Origin: an uncultured Prevotella sp.
GTDB taxonomy: Bacteria; Bacteroidota; Bacteroidia; Bacteroidales; Bacteroidaceae
Length of the DNA: 12,804 nt
Direction: 5' to 3'
NCBI GenBank assembly: GCA_900318855.1
Contig: ONMG01000037.1
Coordinates: 1 to 12,804, forward strand
The notes beneath the pieces are model-generated. The model was given only the letters and a program-made list of their open reading frames with translations. It made no database searches and had not been told where the DNA came from. Below, in pieces: positions 1 to 6,285 of the stretch; the first letter of the stretch is position 1, and each line of letters opens with the position of its first letter. The position numbers were made by a program, and so were the translations under genes.

Positions 1-28
1 CAATGCTTGCTCCGTCGAGCTTATCCAT
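1..28 (-). CDS. Possible 5' end of a leftward gene leaving the window
   Basis: Read on the minus strand from an ATG at 26-28, nine codons are open to the window edge (MDKLDGASI). The fragment is too short to assign to any family. It would be divergent from bamD with about 170 bases between the two starts, enough for two promoters. A weak -7-like TAAAGTTG lies on the minus strand at 99-106, without a convincing -33 box. The call rests only on an open frame and a sensible divergent arrangement, so it is tentative. Confidence 0.25.
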
Positions 29-147
29 TTTTAGTCACTATCGCCATTGCCGCTGCCTGCAAGGGTAGGGCGCATACCTATATTTGGGCAGAACGCAGCA
101 ACTTTACGTTCGACCTCTCTTAATTTTTGATAAATCGATGCTAAGTT

Positions 148-178
148 TTTGTAGGTCGAAGAATTATATGTACTTTTG
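148..178 (+). promoter_or_regulatory. Bacteroidota-type promoter of bamD
   Basis: TTTG at 148-151 and TACTTTTG at 171-178 match the -33 (TTTG) and -7 (TAnnTTTG) elements of the Bacteroidota primary sigma factor, separated by the favoured 19 bases. Transcription would start roughly at 184-187, leaving a leader of about ten bases before the bamD ATG at 196. Confidence 0.75.
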
Positions 179-195
179 CAGAATAAAGTGAGATT

Positions 196-1158
196 ATGAA
201 GCATCGGTCCCTTATAATATTAGGTATAGCTGCTATGCTCAGCAGTTGCGCCAATGAGTACAACGCTGTCTACAAGACTACCGATACCAACTATCGTTAC
301 GAGTATGCCAAGGAATGCTTTGCACTTGGAAAGTATTCGCGTGCCACTACGCTACTTACAGACCTTGTCACGGTAGAGAAGCTGTCGAGCAATGCTCAGG
401 AGTGCCTCTACATGTTGGGTATGGCAGAGTATTGCAACCGTGATTATGAGAGCGCTTCGGAGACTTTCAAGCGCTATCACCAGTCCTATCCCAAAGGTAA
501 TTACGCGGAGATGGCTGAGTTCTACGTAGGGCAGAGCCTCTACATGAGTACTCCGGAGCCCCGGCTCGACCAGAGCCGCACGGTGTCGGCAATCGCTGCC
601 TTCCAGGAATATCTCGACCTTTTCCCCGAAGCCAAATACAAGCAGACGGCTCAGCAGCGGCTCTTTGAGCTCCAGGACAAGCTAGTGCGTAAGGAGCTCT
701 ATTCTGCTCGCCTCTATTATGATCTTGGACCCTATTTCGGCAACTGTGCTTCAGGCGAGAACAACTATGAAGCCTGTATCGTCACAGCCGAGAATGCACT
801 GAAGGACTATCCCTTCACCAAGATGCGCGAAGATTTTGCGTCGCTCATAATGAAGAGCAAGTTTCATCTGGCCGAAGAGAGCGTGGAATCGAAGCGCTTG
901 GAGCGTTATCAGGATGCTGAGGATGAATGCTACGGATTCCTCAACGAGTACCCCGACTCTAAGGAGAAGGCAGTGGCCGAGAAGTTTATCCGCAAATGCC
1001 GTCAGGTGATTGGCGAGAAGGCTGACACGAGTCTCGAGGACCAGATTATCCAGGGCAAGCAGCAGGAGCAACAAGGAAAGAAGTCCAAGAGCAGTAAGAA
1101 GAAGGACAAGGAAAAGAAGCAGGAAGCCGCTCCGACTCCGGCTTCCGCTAATAAATAA
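196..1158 (+). CDS. bamD: Outer membrane protein assembly lipoprotein BamD
   Basis: BamD is the essential periplasmic lipoprotein of the BAM complex, which works with BamA to fold beta-barrel proteins into the outer membrane. The protein (320 residues) starts with a lipoprotein signal, lipobox LSSC with acylated Cys18. Helical TPR-like repeats follow over about residues 33-270, recognisable by the alternating pattern YAKECFALGKYSRA, LYMLGMAEYCNRDYESA and FQEYLDLFPEAKY. It is longer than the roughly 245-residue E. coli protein, mainly because of a Lys/Gln-rich tail from about residue 286 to the end. The start chosen directly precedes the signal sequence and lies about ten bases after the predicted transcription start. 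It heads a rightward cluster with the omega-like and DUF4293 genes. The family call is firm; function in this species is by homology. Confidence 0.9.
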   Translation: MKHRSLIILGIAAMLSSCANEYNAVYKTTDTNYRYEYAKECFALGKYSRATTLLTDLVTVEKLSSNAQECLYMLGMAEYCNRDYESASETFKRYHQSYPKGNYAEMAEFYVGQSLYMSTPEPRLDQSRTVSAIAAFQEYLDLFPEAKYKQTAQQRLFELQDKLVRKELYSARLYYDLGPYFGNCASGENNYEACIVTAENALKDYPFTKMREDFASLIMKSKFHLAEESVESKRLERYQDAEDECYGFLNEYPDSKEKAVAEKFIRKCRQVIGEKADTSLEDQIIQGKQQEQQGKKSKSSKKKDKEKKQEAAPTPASANK

Positions 1159-1218
1159 GTAAACGACCTCACCTCAGCTTAGCTTCGAGGGGGGACAGAT
1201 AATAATCAACTTTTTAGA

Positions 1219-1560
1219 ATGGATTACAAAAAGTCAAAGGCACCAGTGAACACAGTGACCCGCAACATTATGGAGCTGTGCAAGGACACTGGAAACATTT
1301 ACGAGAGTGTGGCTATCATCGGCAAGAGAGCTAACCAGATTTCAGTGGAAATCAAGCAAGATTTAAGCAAGAAGTTGGCAGAGTTTGCCTCTTACAACGA
1401 TTCGCTTGATGAGGTGTTTGAGAACAGAGAGCAGATAGAAATCTCCCGTTACTACGAGAAGTTGCCGAAACCGGTATTGCTGGCCACTCAGGAGTTCATT
1501 GAAGGCAACGTCTATTGGCGTGACCCTTCGAAGGATACCAAGGAGGGGGAGGAAGCCTAA
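1219..1560 (+). CDS. rpoZ: DNA-directed RNA polymerase subunit omega (Bacteroidota type)
   Basis: This is a 113-residue protein of the RpoZ/omega family. Omega binds the beta-prime subunit and helps assembly and stability of RNA polymerase in the cytoplasm. The recognisable segment is residues 26-41 (NIYESVAIIGKRANQI), matching the conserved omega helix with its invariant-looking K-R-A stretch. The rest is Bacteroidota-specific, including the ending with KPVLLATQEFIEGNVYW. It starts 60 bases after bamD and ends one base before the DUF4293 start, so the three are probably one transcript. I see no convincing separate promoter or terminator in the 1159-1218 gap. The sequence is far from the E. 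coli subunit, so the identification rests on the short helix and on the typical neighbourhood. Confidence 0.82.
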   Translation: MDYKKSKAPVNTVTRNIMELCKDTGNIYESVAIIGKRANQISVEIKQDLSKKLAEFASYNDSLDEVFENREQIEISRYYEKLPKPVLLATQEFIEGNVYWRDPSKDTKEGEEA

Positions 1561-1561
1561 G

Positions 1562-2017
1562 ATGTGGCAGCGCAAACAGACTGTTTTTCTCCTTCTGGCT
1601 GCCGTAGTCTTGGTGGTGGCGCTTTGTCTGCCTGTTGCTACGGTTGAACCCAACGGAATGGGGGTGAGTCCCGTGCTCTATAACATGGCTTTGGTAATGC
1701 CCGATCACAGTACCCGTTTTGCTACTTGTGTTATGGGTGTGGTGGAGGCCATAGCTGCGGCATTGGTCTTTATTACCATTTTCCTTTATAAGCGCCGTCC
1801 GCTGCAGGCTCGCCTGTGTAATGTGGTCTGCTTGCTGGAAGGTGTGTGGTATGTGATGCTTGTCGCGTTTGCCACCACTATGCTTTCTGATTTGGGCACG
1901 GTGCATGTGAGTTGGACGGCTTCATTTCCCTTGGTGGTGGTCATCCTCAGCCTTATGGCGCGAAGTGGTATCAGGGCTGACGAGAAACTGGTTAGGTCGA
2001 TGGACAGGATTCGATAA
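1562..2017 (+). CDS. DUF4293 family integral membrane protein
   Basis: This 151-residue protein has four predicted membrane helices (about residues 6-26, 54-76, 84-106 and 118-134). Its basic C-terminal tail (ARSGIRADEKLVRSMDRIR) is the hallmark of the DUF4293 family of Bacteroidota. No biochemical function is known. The ATG at 1562 is chosen because it opens directly into the first helix and lies one base after the rpoZ stop, which suggests translational coupling. A purine-rich stretch (GAGGAA) about eight bases upstream could help initiation. The frame stays open upstream to 1499, but that part only overlaps rpoZ and gives an arginine-rich, unlikely N-terminus. The link with bamD and rpoZ is recurrent in this phylum, though its meaning is unknown. 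Confidence 0.85.
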   Translation: MWQRKQTVFLLLAAVVLVVALCLPVATVEPNGMGVSPVLYNMALVMPDHSTRFATCVMGVVEAIAAALVFITIFLYKRRPLQARLCNVVCLLEGVWYVMLVAFATTMLSDLGTVHVSWTASFPLVVVILSLMARSGIRADEKLVRSMDRIR

Positions 2018-2041
2018 AGCATCGTACACCTTATAACAGCT

Positions 2042-2096
2042 GCCGGCCCGGAATGGGGTGAATGTTGTTCGAGCATTCAAGTCATTCCGGGCCGGC
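2042..2096. terminator. Strong stem-loop between convergent genes
   Basis: Perfect 14-bp arms GCCGGCCCGGAATG (2042-2055) and CATTCCGGGCCGGC (2083-2096) enclose a second small stem (TGAATG 2059-2064 with CATTCA 2074-2079). On the plus strand a moderately T-rich tail (TTCTTTGCTT) follows. The structure lies between the DUF4293 stop and the stop of the leftward 70-residue gene, so it probably ends transcription from the left and possibly from both sides. The minus-strand side lacks a U-run, so efficiency there is uncertain. Confidence 0.75.
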
Positions 2097-2116
2097 TTCT
2101 TTGCTTAAAGCTTTGT

Positions 2117-2329
2117 TTAGTCGTGTGTGTAGATGAATGCTACAAACAGCGTGATGGCGACAGCAAGAATACACATTAGAACGTATAGCAACTTCGTGAG
2201 TCGCTGACGCCTGCGTTTGCTATAGCGCACCTGACGGAATCCAAAGTATTCCTTCTCCACTTCATTTGTGGTATGATGGTGGTGATGATGCGGCTGCGCC
2301 TGTGATTGATTATTATTTCCCTCGTTCAT
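2117..2329 (-). CDS. Small His-rich single-span membrane protein, unknown function
   Basis: This 70-residue protein is not assigned to a named family. From the N-terminus it has a Gln/Asn-rich start, six consecutive histidines (residues 14-19, encoded by mixed CAT/CAC codons), a short acidic/aromatic stretch, and a very basic patch (RYSKRRRQRLTK, 35-46). A single hydrophobic helix follows at about 47-67, with a three-residue tail. The basic patch before the helix predicts an N-in topology, placing the His run in the cytoplasm. It lies 87 bases downstream of the porin gene on the same strand with no promoter match in between, so co-transcription is likely. The His run could bind metal, but nothing else shows that. 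Confidence 0.65.
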   Translation of the reverse strand: MNEGNNNQSQAQPHHHHHHTTNEVEKEYFGFRQVRYSKRRRQRLTKLLYVLMCILAVAITLFVAFIYTHD

Positions 2330-2416
2330 TTCTTTATCTATTCTTGAGCAGGTTGTTTGGTTCTGCCTTCAGGTTGGCTGTAGTCGGATGGTGGGGGCAG
2401 ACATCCGCAGAAGTTG

Positions 2417-3562
2417 TTAGAATCTGAAGTCGACCTCCACGTCGACCATTGAGTAGTTGTGCTTGCTGAGGTTGCGGTCGTTCACGAATGCATATTCACC
2501 GCTGATTTCCAGATTCTTGGTGAACTCGTAGTCAAGTCCTGCCTCGTAGAAGGTTTTGGCGGAGTCCCAATGACCGTTGGCCCGATAGAGGTCATAGCGT
2601 GCTTTGGCATGGAACTTCTTCTTTATGATAGGGGCAATGACCATGGCATAGTAGGCGTCAGCACGGTCGCCATTCTTTGACAGATTGCACCAAGCCGGGT
2701 CTTTTTGGTCATAGCTTGTGCTGCTGAGCGTCTTTGCGAAGGCCTTACCGGTGATGTGGGCATACTCAGTGCGGAAGGTCCAGTCGTTGGTGACATATTC
2801 GCCCGAGAAAGCGTAGCGGCGCTGCTGCAGGCTTCGTGTACCCGTTTTGGTTTCTTTCTCTCCGCTCTGTGGATTCACTTCGTCATTCCATGTTCCTTTA
2901 CGGGCGTAAGAGCCGGTCCAGCCGAAGGCACCTATACGCATTCCCTTGACGGGCATGACCCAAAGGCCGCCGATGACATTCTTTTGCTGGTCGACGTCAC
3001 TCACATTGATTCCTTGTCCGTTGAATACGCCGATCTGATAGTGCAGCAGATTGCGCCCGGCGTGGTTCTTGAGGAAGTCGCCCTGGAACTGGAGGCCGAT
3101 ATCGCGTCCGTTCGAGGCGTGGGTGCCAGCCCTGTCGCTGAAGCCCGCCACTTTGGTCACCACCTGGCTGTAGCTCATGAAGCCTTGGTCAATGGGGTGC
3201 ATGGGATTCTCGAAAGTGAAGGGGTTCTTGAACTGACCAATCTTGACTCTGAAGAAATCGTACTTCTGCCATTCTGCAAAGAGGTCAACAATGCGGGCCG
3301 ATGACCCTAACTCTGAGGTGTTGCCGTTGAGCTGAAATTGCATCTTCCAATAGAAGTCGTTGAGAATGCGGCCGTCAAGAGCGATTCTGACAAGCCTTAC
3401 GTCGAAGGAGTTCGATTTCTTGTTTTCTTGTGATGAGTACTGGTAGCGTGTCATTCCGTAGCCCGAAAGTTTCACGTTGCTCAGCCATGCCGGCAGCTTT
3501 ACCTGGGCATGTGCCGTTGCGCCCGCAGCAGCGAGCAGGAGCATAAAGACTATCTTTTTCAT
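2417..3562 (-). CDS. OprO/OprP-type outer membrane porin
   Basis: This 381-residue beta-barrel protein resembles the phosphate-selective porin O/P family (Pfam Porin_O_P), which forms passive outer membrane channels. A signal peptide covers residues 1-19, with likely cleavage after AHA before Gln20. Family features include the early strand KLSGYGMTRYQY, then FDVRLVRIALDGRI, the conserved block KIGQFKNPFTFENP, and ASNGRDIGLQFQGDF. The C-terminus is VDVEVDFRF, ending in Phe as expected for BAM-assembled barrels. Family specificity for phosphate was shown in Pseudomonas; many Bacteroidota members have no known substrate, so the solute is open. The gene is divergent from uxaC and followed by the small His-rich membrane protein gene. 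Confidence 0.85.
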   Translation of the reverse strand: MKKIVFMLLLAAAGATAHAQVKLPAWLSNVKLSGYGMTRYQYSSQENKKSNSFDVRLVRIALDGRILNDFYWKMQFQLNGNTSELGSSARIVDLFAEWQKYDFFRVKIGQFKNPFTFENPMHPIDQGFMSYSQVVTKVAGFSDRAGTHASNGRDIGLQFQGDFLKNHAGRNLLHYQIGVFNGQGINVSDVDQQKNVIGGLWVMPVKGMRIGAFGWTGSYARKGTWNDEVNPQSGEKETKTGTRSLQQRRYAFSGEYVTNDWTFRTEYAHITGKAFAKTLSSTSYDQKDPAWCNLSKNGDRADAYYAMVIAPIIKKKFHAKARYDLYRANGHWDSAKTFYEAGLDYEFTKNLEISGEYAFVNDRNLSKHNYSMVDVEVDFRF

Positions 3563-3597
3563 TTATTTGTAGGTTTTTGGATTTCCTTATCAGAGAG

Positions 3598-3628
3598 CAA
3601 AGCTACTGATTTTTTTTGAGTACAGCAA
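3598..3628 (-). promoter_or_regulatory. Probable promoter of the porin gene
   Basis: On the minus strand TAGCTTTG (3605 down to 3598) fits the -7 consensus TAnnTTTG exactly. A partial -33 element, TTGC preceded by G (around 3625-3628), lies 19 bases upstream. An A-tract of eight bases sits in the spacer. Transcription would begin about 3591, giving a leader of about 30 bases to the ATG at 3562. Confidence 0.55.
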
Positions 3629-3796
3629 CGCTTTCGGAATCTTTTTGATTTCAGGCTCTCTCTTTTCTTGCATTTTGCCTCGTAGGCGCTGATAATGAGT
3701 GATGAGCTTCGCTGTTTGCCGATTGGGTTGGCGGCTCTTTAGGTTTGCCTTCCTGCCTTTCTTCTCATGTCTTCCTGCATTTTCTTCCTCTTCCCG

Positions 3797-3828
3797 GTTC
3801 TGTAATCCGATTTTTTTATGTAAGTTTG
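3797..3828 (+). promoter_or_regulatory. Probable promoter of the uxaC-like gene
   Basis: TAAGTTTG at 3821-3828 matches the -7 consensus TAnnTTTG and lies 24 bases before the ATG at 3853, a normal short leader for this phylum. The -33 position holds only a weak match (GTTCTG near 3797-3802), so the promoter may be weak or need an activator. Confidence 0.5.
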
Positions 3829-3852
3829 CATCTGTAAAAAATACGATTCGCT

Positions 3853-5253
3853 ATGAAGCAGTTTATGGGTAAGGATTTCATGCTCGACTCCCCGGTGGCT
3901 GAGAACCTGTACAATAATTACGCGGCTAAGATGCCTATATTCGATTATCACTGTCATGTCAGTCCCGAGGCCGTGGCAACCGACAAGCATTTCAGCAATC
4001 TCACAGAGCTATGGATAGACGATGACATTTATAAGCGGCGGGCCATGCGCACCAATGGAGTTGCGGAGAAATATTGTTTCGGTCATGAGGTGTCCGACTG
4101 GGAACGTTTCGAGAAGTGGGCTGAGACTGTGCCTTACACGATATGCACTCCTCTCTTCCATATGACTTATCTGGAGCTTTATTCGGCTTTTGGCATCACG
4201 CAGTTGCTCAACAAGGATAATGCCCGCGACATCTACGAGCACTGCAATGAGCTTCTTCAGCAGCCAGAGTATTCAGCCAGAGGGCTGCTTCGTCATTACA
4301 GGGTGAAGACATTGTGTACCACGGACGACCCTATTGACGATCTGCGTTGGCATCGGATGATGAAGGAAAGCTGTGACGACATCCGGATGCTGCCGACGTG
4401 GCGTCCTGACCGGGCCATGAACATCGAGAAGGCTGATTTCGCGGCTTATGTCCATACGCTGGGCAAGGTGGCGGGGGTAGAAGTGAAATGCTTTGACGAC
4501 CTGCTGGGCGCGCTTCAGAAGCGGCACGACTTTTTCGCAGCCAATGACTGCATACTGGCCGACCACAATATAGAAGAGTTCTATGATGAGCATTTTACCG
4601 ATTCCCAGATAGAAGTCATCTTTGAAAAAGCGCTGCGCGGGCAGACACTCAGCACCTTCGAGGTGCACCAGTACAAGCATTGTTTCCTCAAGAGGATGTC
4701 GGAAATGGACTTTGACGCTGGCTGGGCTCAAGAATATCATTGTGGAGCCATCCGCGACAATAACAGTCTGATGTACGATCGTCTCGGCTCGAATATCAGC
4801 TACGACTCCATTGGCGAGTTCAACACGGCTTTGGCCATGAGCCATTTTCTCAATGAACTCAACACCGAGGGGAAGCTCACCCGAACGATTCTCTTTGCCA
4901 TCAATCCTAATTCAAATGAGATGATAGCCACGATGCTGGGCAACTTCCAGGATGGTACCTGTGCCGGCAAGATTCAATTCGGATTGGGATGGTGGCTCCA
5001 TAATCAGTACGATGTCATTCAGCGTCACCTCCGCTCACTCTGTGTCGACGGGGCCTTTGCGCGCTTTATTGGTATGATGACCGATACCCATGCACTCATT
5101 TCTTATCCCCGTCACGAATACTTCCGTCGTATCCTTTGCAATATGATTGGTCATGGGGTAGAGGAGGGAACTATTCCCGACAACGAGGAGCTTTTGGGAA
5201 AGCTGGTACAGAATATCTGTTATAATAATGTTTGCGCGTACCTCTCTTATTAA
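3853..5253 (+). CDS. uxaC: Uronate isomerase (UxaC) homologue with altered active-site motifs
   Basis: UxaC enzymes interconvert D-glucuronate/D-fructuronate and D-galacturonate/D-tagaturonate in the cytoplasm. The protein is 466 residues, against about 470 in E. coli, and collinear throughout. Metal-site features are present: DYHCH (His33, His35), YHCGAIRDNN (His296) and the strand-8 aspartate in MMTDTHAL (Asp411). PTWRPD (181-186) and ADHN (236-239) match other conserved blocks. Two segments depart from the family. The usual HYKWR reads IYKRR here (Ile59, Tyr60), and the usual TDSRSF reads TDTHAL (His413 for Arg). In Bacillus halodurans uronate isomerase that Arg (357) contacts the substrate C-2 and C-3 hydroxyls. 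The gene stands alone, without uxaB, uxuA or kdg genes nearby. The superfamily call is firm; activity on glucuronate is uncertain. Confidence 0.85.
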   Translation: MKQFMGKDFMLDSPVAENLYNNYAAKMPIFDYHCHVSPEAVATDKHFSNLTELWIDDDIYKRRAMRTNGVAEKYCFGHEVSDWERFEKWAETVPYTICTPLFHMTYLELYSAFGITQLLNKDNARDIYEHCNELLQQPEYSARGLLRHYRVKTLCTTDDPIDDLRWHRMMKESCDDIRMLPTWRPDRAMNIEKADFAAYVHTLGKVAGVEVKCFDDLLGALQKRHDFFAANDCILADHNIEEFYDEHFTDSQIEVIFEKALRGQTLSTFEVHQYKHCFLKRMSEMDFDAGWAQEYHCGAIRDNNSLMYDRLGSNISYDSIGEFNTALAMSHFLNELNTEGKLTRTILFAINPNSNEMIATMLGNFQDGTCAGKIQFGLGWWLHNQYDVIQRHLRSLCVDGAFARFIGMMTDTHALISYPRHEYFRRILCNMIGHGVEEGTIPDNEELLGKLVQNICYNNVCAYLSY

Positions 5254-5334
5254 TTGGCACCCGTGAGGTGGCTCTGAGGTGACTTGAAACTACATTCGGA
5301 AAGTGCGCCCAATGCAGAATAAATGCCTTAAATA

Positions 5335-5366
5335 TTTGTGCATTCCAAAAATAAGAGCTATTTTTG
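5335..5366 (+). promoter_or_regulatory. Bacteroidota-type promoter of the wza-like gene
   Basis: TTTG at 5335-5338 and TATTTTTG at 5359-5366 match the -33 and -7 elements with a 20-base spacer. Transcription would start near 5372. This argues for the ATG at 5395 as the true start, because a possible GTG start at 5338 in the same frame would lie inside the promoter. Confidence 0.7.
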
Positions 5367-5394
5367 CACATCAATAGAACGTAGTCATAAACAG

Positions 5395-6192
5395 ATGAGA
5401 AAACTATCCTTTATCGCCCTCATGGCAGTAGTCATTACTCTGTTGGGTTCCTGCTCCAGCGCTAAGCATGTAGCTTATTTCCAGAATATTGATTCCATCA
5501 GTCTTGCATCATCCCGCGGCCTTTATGATGCACGCATCATGCCTAAGGACATGCTGACAATCACGATCAATACCACCGACCCCGCGGCTTCCGCTCCCTT
5601 CAATCTGGCTGTAGGCGGCGCAGTGGGGGCAACTGGGCAGCTGAGCTCAGGAGGTGGCAGCCTGCAAACCTACCTGGTGAATAACGATGGTGACATCGAC
5701 TTCCCTGTTGTTGGCAAGATTCATGTCGCAGGTCTCACCAAGGATAAATGCCAAGATTTGATTCGCGAGAAGGTTTCCGCTTATCTTGCCAAGACCGAGA
5801 ATCCCATTGTTACTGTGCGCATGGCAAGCTATCGCGTCACCGTCAGTGGTGAGGTCGCAAGCCCTGGAGTTATTCCCGTCACTACCGAAAAAATGAGCAT
5901 CATCGAGGCCCTGGCTCAGGCCGGCGACCTAACTATTTACGGAAAGCGCGACAATGTGCTCCTGATTCGTGAGGATGCCACCGGCGAGAAGCATGCCGTG
6001 AGGCTGAATCTCAACGATGCACATCTCATAACATCCCCTTACTATTATCTCCAACAGAATGACATTATCTACGTGGAGCCCAATAAGGTAAAGGCCAAGA
6101 ATTCAACGATAGGACAGTCCACTACGCTTTGGTTCTCCGTGGTCGGTATCATAACTTCGATAGCATCATTGGTCGTTAACATCTTGAGATAA
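5395..6192 (+). CDS. Wza-type polysaccharide export lipoprotein
   Basis: Wza-family proteins form outer membrane exit channels for capsule or exopolysaccharide. This one has 265 residues from the ATG at 5395. It has a lipoprotein signal with lipobox LGSC (Cys20), then a polysaccharide export (Poly_export) domain at about 44-143 including DARIMPKDMLTITI and DGDIDFPVVGKIHVAGLT. An SLBB domain follows at about 147-225 (VTVSGEVASPGVIPV, then SIIEALAQAGDLTIYGKRDNVLLIRE). A hydrophobic helix at about 243-263 closes the protein, as in Bacteroidota members. The start is fixed by the promoter at 5335-5366 and the signal peptide. The usual partner, a Wzc-type chain-length regulator/kinase, is absent; the gene is followed by a terminator-like hairpin and the purF-like gene. 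It is therefore either an orphan or acts with export genes elsewhere. Confidence 0.87.
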   Translation: MRKLSFIALMAVVITLLGSCSSAKHVAYFQNIDSISLASSRGLYDARIMPKDMLTITINTTDPAASAPFNLAVGGAVGATGQLSSGGGSLQTYLVNNDGDIDFPVVGKIHVAGLTKDKCQDLIREKVSAYLAKTENPIVTVRMASYRVTVSGEVASPGVIPVTTEKMSIIEALAQAGDLTIYGKRDNVLLIREDATGEKHAVRLNLNDAHLITSPYYYLQQNDIIYVEPNKVKAKNSTIGQSTTLWFSVVGIITSIASLVVNILR

Positions 6193-6213
6193 AAATACTT
6201 TTAATGTACAGAT

Positions 6214-6285
6214 AAGGATTGGAACTTTAAGAACTATAGCCTCGTCAAGGTCACTTCTTAATATTCCAATCTTTCTTTTTTATAT
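6214..6285 (+). terminator. Terminator-like hairpin with U-run directly before the purF-like start
   Basis: The arm AAGGATTGGAA (6214-6224) pairs with TTCCAATCTTT (6264-6274), with one G-U pair. Inside it TTAAGA (6227-6232) pairs with TCTTAA (6256-6261), leaving a loop of 23 bases. A T-rich run (TTTCTTTTTTATAT, 6272-6285) follows and ends at the ATG at 6286. This has the form of an intrinsic terminator for the wza-like gene. Because it touches the next start codon, it could instead be an attenuator or a translation-blocking element for the purF-like operon. Confidence 0.6.

Larger units (their letters stand above)
3563..3852. other. Divergent intergenic region, porin / uxaC
   Basis: This 290-base gap holds two outward promoters, one for the porin near 3598-3628 and one for uxaC near 3821-3828. 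The middle (about 3640-3800) is T/C-rich on the plus strand and contains no convincing gene, RNA or long repeat. The distance would allow a shared operator, but I could not find a clear palindrome. Confidence 0.5.

Noticed and set aside
1499..1561. Upstream start for the DUF4293 protein
   Set aside because: The extra 21 residues come from the 3' end of rpoZ in another frame and are arginine-rich; the ATG at 1562 leads directly into the first helix.
2705..3304. Plus-strand open frame of 199 codons opposite the porin gene
   Set aside because: The minus strand has a complete porin with signal peptide and family motifs; the plus frame has none.
5311..5344. Inverted repeat AATGCA / TGCATT overlapping the -33 region of the wza-like promoter
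   Set aside because: Six-base arms with a 22-base spacer are expected by chance in AT-rich intergenic DNA.
5338..5394. GTG start 19 codons upstream for the wza-like gene
   Set aside because: It lies within the -33/-7 promoter, so it would not be on the transcript, and it would bury the lipoprotein signal.
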